Assembly (NCBI GenBank): GCA_024645045.1
Contig: JAHEGO010000004.1
Location: 1 to 59,805 of the forward strand
Source of the DNA: Sphingobacteriaceae bacterium
GTDB lineage: Bacteria; Bacteroidota; Bacteroidia; Sphingobacteriales; Sphingobacteriaceae
Direction: 5' to 3'
DNA length: 59,805 nt
Shown here: piece after piece, positions 46,926-55,019 of the stretch
How the letters are laid out: each line of letters begins with the position of its first letter
How positions within the stretch are numbered: the stretch's first letter is position 1
Program-made: the position numbers and the translations under genes
The notes under the pieces: generated by a model
Told to the model about the DNA's origin: nothing
What the model saw: the letters and a program-made list of their open reading frames with translations, nothing else
The model's database searches: none

Positions 46926-47342
46926 ATGAAAAGAATAGTTGTAAAATCATTAATCAAGTCTAGTATTGCCCAGGTATGGGAGTGTTGGACAAATCCAGAA
47001 CATGTAATGAACTGGAATTTTGCTTCTCCAGATTGGTGTTGTCCCGAGGCAACTAACAATTTGCAGGAAGGTTCGGAATTTCATTATACCATGGCTGCTA
47101 AAGATCAATCAATGAGTTTTGATTTTTGGGGCACTTATCAGGAAATTTTAAAGCACCAAAATATTGAAATTATTTTAGGTGATGGCAGAAAAATGACGGT
47201 AACTTTTGAGTCTACAAACGATGGTGTAATAGTTACAGAATTGTTTGAACCTGAGTCTCAAAATCCAATTGAAATGCAACAAGCAGGATGGCAAATGATT
47301 TTGGATAATTTTACAAAATACGTAGCGGGATTATCAGTTTAA
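46926..47342 (+). CDS. SRPBCC (AHSA1/START-like) protein
   Basis: A 138-residue protein of the AHSA1-like START/SRPBCC fold: IKSSIAQVWECWTNPEHVMNWNFASPDWCCP at the N-terminus, FDFWGTYQEILKHQNIEIIL in the middle and GWQMILDNFTKYV at the end. These bind hydrophobic ligands in a cavity and are usually cytoplasmic; the function here is unknown. It precedes the AraC-type regulator by 1 bp, a common pairing in Bacteroidota. Confidence 0.85.
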   Translation: MKRIVVKSLIKSSIAQVWECWTNPEHVMNWNFASPDWCCPEATNNLQEGSEFHYTMAAKDQSMSFDFWGTYQEILKHQNIEIILGDGRKMTVTFESTNDGVIVTELFEPESQNPIEMQQAGWQMILDNFTKYVAGLSV

Positions 47343-47343
47343 T

Positions 47344-48453
47344 ATGAATTCAATATTACAACCAGCAGATAATTTAGAGTTGTTTGTCAGCTATCTTAAT
47401 CTTGTAACTATCGTATTAGGTAGCCTTGCTTTTTTTGATTTTTTAATAAAATTCAGAAGACCCTTAACTTTTAAGATATGCTATATTATATTAATTTCAA
47501 GTTTGCTTTATCTTGATATTTTATTTTGGTTGGACTTTACTTTTGCTGACATTTTGCAATATTCACCATTTATTAATTTTGGTATTTGGGGAGCGGGCTT
47601 GTATGCTTTGTCAATATTAAATTCAGGTAAAATTGAAAAGTGGGTATGGTGGAGCAGTGGTTTTATTTTTATACTCAATTTGAATAACTATTTCACGTTA
47701 ACTTCATTGAATACTACTAGCCATAATGGATATGTAGTTTTTTCGCTTCGATTAAAAGATCATTTAGATTTAATTAATATTACAAGGTATTTGCAGCGTT
47801 TTATCTTAATTTTTTCATTGTTTAAGCTGATAAAAACAATTAGGATTAATAAAGCTTTTAATAACTTATACCAATCTAAATTAGTTAATTGGGTAACGCT
47901 ATTTGTTGTGTTTACCTGTTGCTCAATTATTTTGAATGCAGTTATAACTAATTTGTTTTTTGCGAACAGTCATTATTTAAGCTTCTTATTTGTTTTGTAC
48001 AACTTGTTTTGCATTTCAGTTTTCTTATTGACCATTTATAGGCCTGCTTTTTTAAACAACCATGATATAGCAAAATTTGATTGGAAGAAGTTTAGCCAAC
48101 AAGATGCTCTTAAATTAGATGACCATAACTTTTACGCTCCTTTTTTTAGTAAATTTTATTATTTGAATAAAGAGGCTACCATTGAACATTTTTGTAAAGA
48201 AAATAACATTGAAGAAAAAGACATGTTCAATGAGCAAATCTTTAAATTATATCAAATGAATTTCAGTAATTTGATTAATAAAAAGAGGGTAGAATATTTT
48301 GTAGAGATTGCAAAAAACCCAAAATATGCACAATATTCAATTGAAGGGTTAGCTTTAGAAGCTGGTTTTAATTCTAGAACAGCACTATATAAGCCATTTA
48401 AAAAGTTTCATGGAGGTACGCCAATAGATTTAATTGAGTCTATAAGGCGTTGA
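47344..48453 (+). CDS. Membrane-anchored AraC-type transcriptional regulator
   Basis: A 369-residue protein. The first ~240 residues contain about six or seven membrane helices; the C-terminal ~110 residues are a DNA-binding domain, with the typical AraC second motif SIEGLALEAGFNSRTALYKPFKKFHGGTPIDLIE. Such proteins sense a membrane or extracytoplasmic signal and act on nearby genes. It is the last gene of the packed run and lies directly before the giant T9SS gene; the direct repeats at 48474-48500 are its likely binding site. Confidence 0.85.
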   Translation: MNSILQPADNLELFVSYLNLVTIVLGSLAFFDFLIKFRRPLTFKICYIILISSLLYLDILFWLDFTFADILQYSPFINFGIWGAGLYALSILNSGKIEKWVWWSSGFIFILNLNNYFTLTSLNTTSHNGYVVFSLRLKDHLDLINITRYLQRFILIFSLFKLIKTIRINKAFNNLYQSKLVNWVTLFVVFTCCSIILNAVITNLFFANSHYLSFLFVLYNLFCISVFLLTIYRPAFLNNHDIAKFDWKKFSQQDALKLDDHNFYAPFFSKFYYLNKEATIEHFCKENNIEEKDMFNEQIFKLYQMNFSNLINKKRVEYFVEIAKNPKYAQYSIEGLALEAGFNSRTALYKPFKKFHGGTPIDLIESIRR

Positions 48454-48473
48454 TAATCAATTGTCTCATTTTC

Positions 48474-48500
48474 TTAGACATCTTATTTATTTGTTAGACA
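48474..48500 (+). promoter_or_regulatory. Direct repeat, candidate AraC-type binding site
   Basis: TTAGACA at 48474-48480 and 48494-48500, each preceded by TTT[C/G], so 10 of 11 bases match. Spacing is 20 bp, i.e. two helical turns on the same DNA face, as for AraC-family sites. A degenerate inverted half (TGTCTCA, 48462-48468) lies just upstream. Confidence 0.5.
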
Positions 48501-48525
48501 CCCCATTTTAGCTTAACGCTTCTTT

Positions 48526-48555
48526 GTTGATTAAATTCATGAAAATTTAATCAAC
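48526..48555 (+). repeat. Perfect palindrome abutting the start codon of the giant gene
   Basis: GTTGATTAAATT - CATGAA - AATTTAATCAAC: perfect 12-bp arms, ending one base before the ATG at 48556. In mRNA this forms a hairpin directly at the initiation region; on DNA it could be an operator. Confidence 0.75.
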
Positions 48556-51500
48556 ATGAAAAAACTATTCTTCATTGTATTTTTTGCGCTTATTATTTCC
48601 AACGCTCAATCTCAAATAATAACCACTTTTGCTGGAAATGGCAGTAGTGGATTTAGTGGTGACAACGGACTTGCAACTGCAGCAAAAATTGGATTTCCTG
48701 GTAGAATTGCCATAGATGACACTGCCAATGTATATTTTGCAGATACCTATAACAATAGAATTCGCAAAATAAGTGCTGCTACAGGAATAATTACGACTGT
48801 AGCAGGTACAGGAACGGCTGGTTATAATGGAGATGGAGCTCTTGCTACTGCCTCACAATTAAATTACCCTTTTGGAGTAGCAGTTGACCATTCAGGAAAT
48901 ATATACATTGCAGATACCTATAACAATAGAATTCGTAAAATTTCTGCTACTACAAAATTAATTTCTACAATAGCAGGAACAACGTCATCTGGCTATAATG
49001 GTGACAATATTTCGGCTATTACTGCGCAATTAAATCAGCCTAACTCAGTTTGTTTAGATAATGCAGGAAACATTTATTTTACCGACCAGAGTAATAACCG
49101 AGTAAGAAAGGTTACAATTTCAACAGGAAACATTTCAACTGTTGCGGGAAGTGGTACTTCGGGTTATATGGGAGATAATGGCACTGCAATTTATGCACAA
49201 TTAAATTCGCCATCCGGAATTGCATTAGATGCCAATAATAACATTTACATCGCTGATTTAAATAACCATCGCATTAGGAAAGTTACCGTATCTACAGGGG
49301 TCATCACAACTATTGCAGGTAATGGAACGGGAGCTTATGTTGAAGACGGAGTTGCCGCAACGTTAACAAGTTTAAGTTTGCCGCAGGATGTTTTTGTGAC
49401 AACTGCAGGCCATGTTTTTATTGCTGATTATGGAAATGGCAGAATAAGAAAAGTCAATGCAAGTACTGGAATTATTTCAACAGTGGCAGGAGATGGAAGT
49501 GCATCATTTGCTGGAGATAATGGCCCAGCAACCAGTGCAAAATTTAATATGCCAATTAGTATTCGAGTTGATAATGCAGGAAATTATTTTATTTCAGATT
49601 ATTTTAATAGACGAATAAGAAAGGTTACGCAGCCTGTTTTTGCTAACAATACAATTAGTGGCGCACAAACTATCTGTGCAAAATCTTCGGCTACAATTTC
49701 TGGAACAATTCCAACAGGTTGTACAGGAGTAATTACATATACGTGGTTAAACTCTACTGTTTCTGCTACCTCTGGTTTTACGCCAATTGCAAATAGTAAT
49801 TCGCAAAATTTTACAACGACAAATTTAACACAGCATACATGGTATAGAAGATTGGCAAGTACTGCAGAATGTAGCGGTGATACGAGTAATGCAGTTTTGG
49901 TTTCCATTAATTTTCCTATTGGAAATAATGTAATTGGAAAGCCTGCAACAATTTCTAGAATTGCAGGTGATTACTATACAGATTTTGGTTTTTCAGGTGA
50001 TGGAGGAAACGCTCTGAATGCTCAGTTTTTTATTCCTATAGGAATTGCTGCTGATTCTGCTCAAAATATTTATATAGCAGATCAAAATAATAATAGAATC
50101 AGGAAAATAAATGCGACAACGAATGTGATCTCAACTATTGTTGGGGGTAGTTATTCAAATTACAATGGAGATAGTATTTTAGCTACAAGTGCAAATATTT
50201 ATCGACCTATAGGGGTGATACTTGATAGATTTGGGAATATTTATTTCGGAGACAGGAATAATAGAATTAGAAAAGTATCTAAATCTACAGGTTTAATTTC
50301 GACGATTGCCGGTACTGGTGTAGCTGGATTTTCTGGAGATGGTTTGCAAGCTAAAATTGCTACTATAAATAATCCGGCATTTTTAAATACAGATGCTGTA
50401 GGTAATATTTATTTTGTAGACTATAATAATAAACGAATTAGAAAAATAAATATTGCAACTGGTATTATAACTACAGTTGCCGGTACTGGTGTGGATTCAA
50501 GTGGGCCTAGTGGCTCACTTGCAACAATAACCAATATCATACCAACAGGTCTTGCAATAGACAAAAGTGGGAATATATATTTCTCAGAATCAATGAATAA
50601 CATTGTGAGAAAAATTGATGCTATCACAGGAGTTATTTCGACAGTTGCTGGAACAGGTGTGGCTGGGTTTTCTGGTGATGGAGGTTTTGCTATAAATGCT
50701 AAGCTGAATAGCCCTTATAGTTTGACTTTAGATAATATGGGTAATTTATTGATTGCAGATTATTTTAATATGAGGGTTCGAATGGTAAATTTAAAAAATG
50801 GCTTAATTCAAACAATAGCTGGGGGCGGGAACTATTCAATGGTAACTAATGCAGATCCACTTTCTGCTAGAATTGATGGTGTTTTAAGTTTAAACACCGA
50901 TTTTAATGGGAATATTTATTTATTAAAATATAATTCTAATGGTGTATATAAATTAAGCAATTTAACTAGTGAACAAACAATTTGTGCGGGAACTGTGCCC
51001 GATTCAATTGTTGCTTCTTTACCAATTGGTGGCAATGGAAGTTCCTATACCTATCAATGGTTGAAATCTACAACTAGTGCAACAACTGGTTTTACTGCTA
51101 TTACATCAAGTAATGGTAAAAACTATTCTCCAAGTGCATTGTCACAAACAACTTGGTTTAAAAGAGTAGTAACATCTGGCTCTTGTTTTTCGGATACGAG
51201 TATTGCTTTAAAAATCACTGTCCCAAATCCAATTACAAACAATACGATTACTAATGCAACTCAAATTATTTGTGCAGGTTCTGCGCCTAATACTATTACA
51301 GCATCTATTCCAACTGGCGGAATCAATACAGCATATAATTACACTTGGTTAAGTTCAACTAGCAGCGCAAGTTCTGGATTTACTGCAATAGCAAATTCAA
51401 ATACACAAAATTACTCGCCTGCTGTACTTTCGCAAAGTACTTGGTTTAAAAGAGCTGTTAGTTCAGGAGTTTGCGGATTCGATACAACAGCTGCAATTAA

Positions 51501-54294
51501 AATAATTGTTACGAATCCAATTACACTTAATACAATTACAAGTAATCCGCAAACGGTTTGCACAGGAAGTGTTCCATCGCAAATAATAGCAAGTCAGCCA
51601 ACAGGAGGTGATGGGGTAAACTATATTTATACTTGGTTAAAATCGACAACAAGCGCAAGTGCTGGTTTTACTTCAATTTCAGCCAGTAATGTGAAAAATT
51701 ATACTCCTGTTGCAATTACGCAAAACACTTGGTATAAAAGAGTGGTGAGTTCGGGTGCATGTGCTAATGATACTAGTGCTGCAATAAAATTATCAATAAG
51801 CAATCCAATTTCGAATAATGTAATTCTGTCAAGTTCACAAGTGATTTGTTCATCGACGATGCCTCCTCAAATTAATGCATCAGCAGCGGCTGGTGGTGAT
51901 GGAGTAAACTATACATATACGTGGTTAAAATCGACAACGAGCGCTTCTACTGGATTTACAGCAATAGTTTCAAGTAATGTTAGAAATTATTCTCCTACGG
52001 TAATTACGCAGAACACTTGGTTTAGAAGAGTAGTTAGCTCGGGTGTTTGTAACAATGATACAAGTGCTGCAATAAATATTTCAATTACTAGTCCAATTTC
52101 TGCTAACCAAATTACAAGTAATTCGCAAACGGTTTGCACAGGAAGTGTTCCATCGCAAATTAATGCAACACAGCCAACAGGAGGAGATGGCTTAAGTTAT
52201 AATTATACTTGGTTAAAATCGACAACAAGCGCAAGTGCTGGTTTTACTGCAATTACATCAAGTAATGTGAAAAATTATACTCCTGGTGCAACTACACAAA
52301 ACACTTGGTATAAAAGAGTGGTGAGTTCTGGCGCTTGTTCAAACGATACAAGTATGGCAATTAAAATTACGGTTACCAATCCAATTACAACTAACGCAAT
52401 TTTAAGTGGAACACAATCTATTTGCAGTGGAAGTTCGCCTTCACAATTTTATGCAAGTCAGCCATCTGGCGGAGACGGAGTAAATTATAATTATGTTTGG
52501 TTGAAGTCGACTACAAGTGCTACAAATGGATTCTCAGCAATTCAATCAAGTTATAGTATGCATTATTTACCTGGAGTAATTACCCAGAATACTTGGTTTA
52601 AAAGAGTGGTAAGTTCAGGTGCTTGTTTTAACGACACTAGTGCTGCACTATTAATAAGTGTTACCAATCCAATTTCATCAAATACAATTACAAGTAGTAC
52701 ACAAATAATATGCTCAGGTAGCATGCCTGCTCAAATAACAGCAAGTCAACCTGCAGGTGGAGATGGATTAAACTATAACTACACTTGGTTGTTTTCAACA
52801 ACAAATGCTTCAACAGGCTTTGTTGCAATTCAGTCAAGTAACACACAAAATTTTAACCCTGCCATAATTAACCAAGATACATGGTATAAAAGAGTGGTGA
52901 ATTCTGGATCTTGTGCTAGCGACACAAGTATTGCAGTTAAGATATCTGTAACTAATTCAATTTCTTCAAATAATATTATCAGTGCTCCGCAATCTGTTTG
53001 TATTGGAAGTATTCCTTCAGAAATTATTGCATCAAATCCAACAGGTGGAGATGGGTTAAGTTATACATATCAATGGATGAGTTCAACCGTTGGATCAAAT
53101 TCAGGCTTCAATATTATTGTAAATGCGAATTCAAAAAACTACTTCCCTACAGCATTAAATCAAGATACTTGGTTTAAAAGAATAGTTAGTTCTGGTTTAT
53201 GTATGAGTGATACAAGTAGTGTTTTAAAAGTTTCTGTAACAAATCCTATCAATAGTAATACCATTACAAATACTGCTCAAGTAATTTGTAAGGGGTCTAT
53301 GCCATTGCTTATTACTGCATCGATTCCAGCTGGTGGAGATGGAATAAATTATCAATACCAATGGTTAAGTTCAACTACAAATTCAACAACTGGATTTGTT
53401 GCGGTACCATCAAGTAACACACAAAATTTTCAGCCATCAATTTTAAACCAAAACACATGGTTTAAAAGAGTAGTTACCTCAGGGCTTTGTGCGGCTGATA
53501 CAACTGCCTCTGTAATTATTTTTGTAACACAGCCTGTCGCAAATAATCTAATAACATCTGCTACTCAAAATATTTGTGCAGGAAATCTTCCTTCAGAGAT
53601 TCTTGCGAAGAAACCAACCGGAGGCGATGGTGCTTTATATTTATACGAATGGCTAAGTTCCACTGTAGGTGCAGCTTCTGGATTTACAGTAATTCCTTCA
53701 AGTGGAACACAGAATTATATTCCAGGTATGTTAACGCAATCAACATGGTTTAAAAGAGTTGTAATTTCGGGTCCTTGTAATGCCGATACTTCTATGGCTG
53801 TTTTAGTTAAAATAGAAAAGAACCCTGCAAAACCGACTATTTCAGCAATTGCTGCGAATGAATTAAGCAGTTCATTAGCGCAAAGTTATCAATGGTATTT
53901 TAATAATAATGTAATTACAGGCGCAAATAATAGAAATTTAATCATTACAAAAAATGGAAACTATTCAGTAAAAATTGATAGTGTAAATGGCTGTAGTAAT
54001 TCGTCTAACCCTTATAATGTTAGTACATTAGGAGTAAATGAGCTTTCTAAAGATTCGAAAATTTCAATATATCCAAACCCTGCTACAAATGAAATCTTTG
54101 TTTCTTTAAATGCTTCTAATTTAATTGAAAATGCTTTAATAGAAATTTTTGATTTGAAAGGTGCAAAAATCTATAGCGAATCTCAGACATTGGATATAAA
54201 CAAGCCGTTAAAAATTGATCTTAAAGATTTGGTTAGTGGATTGTATTTTATAAGAATCAATCAACAAGCATTTAAGTTTGTAAAGGCTAATTAA
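48556..54294 (+). CDS. Giant T9SS-secreted NHL-repeat and Ig-like-repeat protein
   Basis: A 1912-residue exported protein: signal peptide (to about residue 20), an NHL beta-propeller block (about 22-360, units of the type GNIYIADTYNNRIRKIS...TVAG), one Ig-like unit (365-458), a second NHL block (about 465-800), ten tandem Ig-like repeats of exactly 96 residues (801-1760), a last Ig-like region, and a sorting domain beginning ISIYPNPATN. Each Ig-like repeat has conserved Cys10 and Cys77, probably a disulfide. It is probably a long surface fibre. The intact frame through highly similar repeats argues for selection. It lies 102 bp after the AraC-type regulator. Confidence 0.88.
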   Translation: MKKLFFIVFFALIISNAQSQIITTFAGNGSSGFSGDNGLATAAKIGFPGRIAIDDTANVYFADTYNNRIRKISAATGIITTVAGTGTAGYNGDGALATASQLNYPFGVAVDHSGNIYIADTYNNRIRKISATTKLISTIAGTTSSGYNGDNISAITAQLNQPNSVCLDNAGNIYFTDQSNNRVRKVTISTGNISTVAGSGTSGYMGDNGTAIYAQLNSPSGIALDANNNIYIADLNNHRIRKVTVSTGVITTIAGNGTGAYVEDGVAATLTSLSLPQDVFVTTAGHVFIADYGNGRIRKVNASTGIISTVAGDGSASFAGDNGPATSAKFNMPISIRVDNAGNYFISDYFNRRIRKVTQPVFANNTISGAQTICAKSSATISGTIPTGCTGVITYTWLNSTVSATSGFTPIANSNSQNFTTTNLTQHTWYRRLASTAECSGDTSNAVLVSINFPIGNNVIGKPATISRIAGDYYTDFGFSGDGGNALNAQFFIPIGIAADSAQNIYIADQNNNRIRKINATTNVISTIVGGSYSNYNGDSILATSANIYRPIGVILDRFGNIYFGDRNNRIRKVSKSTGLISTIAGTGVAGFSGDGLQAKIATINNPAFLNTDAVGNIYFVDYNNKRIRKINIATGIITTVAGTGVDSSGPSGSLATITNIIPTGLAIDKSGNIYFSESMNNIVRKIDAITGVISTVAGTGVAGFSGDGGFAINAKLNSPYSLTLDNMGNLLIADYFNMRVRMVNLKNGLIQTIAGGGNYSMVTNADPLSARIDGVLSLNTDFNGNIYLLKYNSNGVYKLSNLTSEQTICAGTVPDSIVASLPIGGNGSSYTYQWLKSTTSATTGFTAITSSNGKNYSPSALSQTTWFKRVVTSGSCFSDTSIALKITVPNPITNNTITNATQIICAGSAPNTITASIPTGGINTAYNYTWLSSTSSASSGFTAIANSNTQNYSPAVLSQSTWFKRAVSSGVCGFDTTAAIKIIVTNPITLNTITSNPQTVCTGSVPSQIIASQPTGGDGVNYIYTWLKSTTSASAGFTSISASNVKNYTPVAITQNTWYKRVVSSGACANDTSAAIKLSISNPISNNVILSSSQVICSSTMPPQINASAAAGGDGVNYTYTWLKSTTSASTGFTAIVSSNVRNYSPTVITQNTWFRRVVSSGVCNNDTSAAINISITSPISANQITSNSQTVCTGSVPSQINATQPTGGDGLSYNYTWLKSTTSASAGFTAITSSNVKNYTPGATTQNTWYKRVVSSGACSNDTSMAIKITVTNPITTNAILSGTQSICSGSSPSQFYASQPSGGDGVNYNYVWLKSTTSATNGFSAIQSSYSMHYLPGVITQNTWFKRVVSSGACFNDTSAALLISVTNPISSNTITSSTQIICSGSMPAQITASQPAGGDGLNYNYTWLFSTTNASTGFVAIQSSNTQNFNPAIINQDTWYKRVVNSGSCASDTSIAVKISVTNSISSNNIISAPQSVCIGSIPSEIIASNPTGGDGLSYTYQWMSSTVGSNSGFNIIVNANSKNYFPTALNQDTWFKRIVSSGLCMSDTSSVLKVSVTNPINSNTITNTAQVICKGSMPLLITASIPAGGDGINYQYQWLSSTTNSTTGFVAVPSSNTQNFQPSILNQNTWFKRVVTSGLCAADTTASVIIFVTQPVANNLITSATQNICAGNLPSEILAKKPTGGDGALYLYEWLSSTVGAASGFTVIPSSGTQNYIPGMLTQSTWFKRVVISGPCNADTSMAVLVKIEKNPAKPTISAIAANELSSSLAQSYQWYFNNNVITGANNRNLIITKNGNYSVKIDSVNGCSNSSNPYNVSTLGVNELSKDSKISIYPNPATNEIFVSLNASNLIENALIEIFDLKGAKIYSESQTLDINKPLKIDLKDLVSGLYFIRINQQAFKFVKAN
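49648..49929 (+). repeat. Isolated Ig-like unit between the two NHL blocks
   Basis: One unit of about 94 codons of the same type as the later array, with TICAK and AECSGDTSN carrying the Cys pair and an extra Cys in IPTGCTG. It separates the two propeller blocks and is more diverged than the array units. Confidence 0.7.
50956..53835 (+). repeat. Array of ten 288-bp tandem repeats (96 codons each)
   Basis: 2880 bp = 10 x 288 with no indel. Every unit keeps C10, GGDG-type loop, Y[TN]YTWLxST, a TW[FY]KR motif near 66-70 and C77. Units 3 and 5 of the array (from 51532 and 52108) share long identical DNA stretches 576 bp apart, showing recent exchange or duplication. Confidence 0.9.
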
Positions 54295-54300
54295 ACAAAA

Positions 54301-54334
54301 AAAAAGGAGGGGAAATTAACCTCTCCTTTTTTTT
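54301..54334 (+). terminator. Terminator of the giant gene
   Basis: A 12-bp stem with one G-U pair (AAAAAGGAGGGG / CCTCTCCTTTTT, loop AAATTAA) followed by T residues, 7 bp after the stop. Confidence 0.88.
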
Positions 54335-54353
54335 GTTTTGTTTAATATCAAAC

Positions 54354-54388
54354 AAAAAAAGCCTCCTATTGCTAGGAAGCCTTTAAAA
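54354..54388 (-). terminator. Terminator of the multicopper oxidase / thioredoxin-like operon
   Basis: On the minus strand: 8-bp stem with one G-U pair (GCTTCCTA / TAGGAGGC, loop GCAA), extended by an A/T stem over one bulge and ending in seven T. It lies 17-50 bp past the stop at 54405. Confidence 0.75.
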
Positions 54389-54404
54389 TTTAACCATTTT
54401 AACC

Positions 54405-55019
54405 TTATTTCCTGTAATAAATCCTACAACCAAAAGAATTTGTTTCTGGGTTGCTTGGTTCTTTATTTTCAAGTAATTCTTTTAATGAAATCTCGATAAA
54501 TGATTTTGCTAATTCTGGATGTTCTCCATTATCATCTATTGCGCCAGCATATTTTACAAGCCATTGATTGTTAGATTTCCAAATAATAAATGCATGAGGG
54601 GTATGGTCTGCATTAAAATTTTTGCCAACAACCTGATCCGCATCATATAAATAGGGGAAAGTGAATTTATCTTGATTAGCTTTTTCGCGCATCAACGCAA
54701 AACTTTCTTCATCATATACAGCTGTGTCCATCGAATTGATGGCTAAAAGCGGAATATCTAATGCGCTGTATTTTTCACTTAAACTATTCAATCTTTCTGG
54801 ATATAATTTAGCAAATGGACAATGGTTACATGTAAATACCACAATAAAACCTTTGGCGTTAGGATAGTTTTTTAAAGAAACAACCCGACCATCAACATTT
54901 AGCAAACTAAAATCGGAAATTACTTTTCCAATGTGTTTTTTTTGAATGTACTTATCCGATTTAAACCCCAAAAAGCTAAATAAAAATAGCAGCAAAAAAA
55001 TATTAGGCAAGCGTTTCAT
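54405..55019 (-). CDS. Thioredoxin-like exported protein (redoxin family)
   Basis: A 204-residue protein with a hydrophobic N-terminal segment (residues 5-19) and a thioredoxin/AhpC-TSA fold: GKVISDFSLLNVDGRVVSLKNY, then the redox motif C64-N-H-C67-PFAK, and HTPHAFII in the cis-Pro region. It probably acts as a periplasmic thiol-disulfide reductase or peroxiredoxin-like enzyme. Its ATG overlaps the stop of the multicopper oxidase gene by one base, so the two are made together; a role in copper delivery or thiol reduction for the oxidase is inferred. Confidence 0.85.
   Translation of the reverse strand: MKRLPNIFLLLFLFSFLGFKSDKYIQKKHIGKVISDFSLLNVDGRVVSLKNYPNAKGFIVVFTCNHCPFAKLYPERLNSLSEKYSALDIPLLAINSMDTAVYDEESFALMREKANQDKFTFPYLYDADQVVGKNFNADHTPHAFIIWKSNNQWLVKYAGAIDDNGEHPELAKSFIEISLKELLENKEPSNPETNSFGCRIYYRK

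Noticed and set aside
50956-53835. CRISPR-like or mobile repeat array
   Set aside because: The 288-bp period, absence of spacers and open reading frame through all units show protein-domain repeats.
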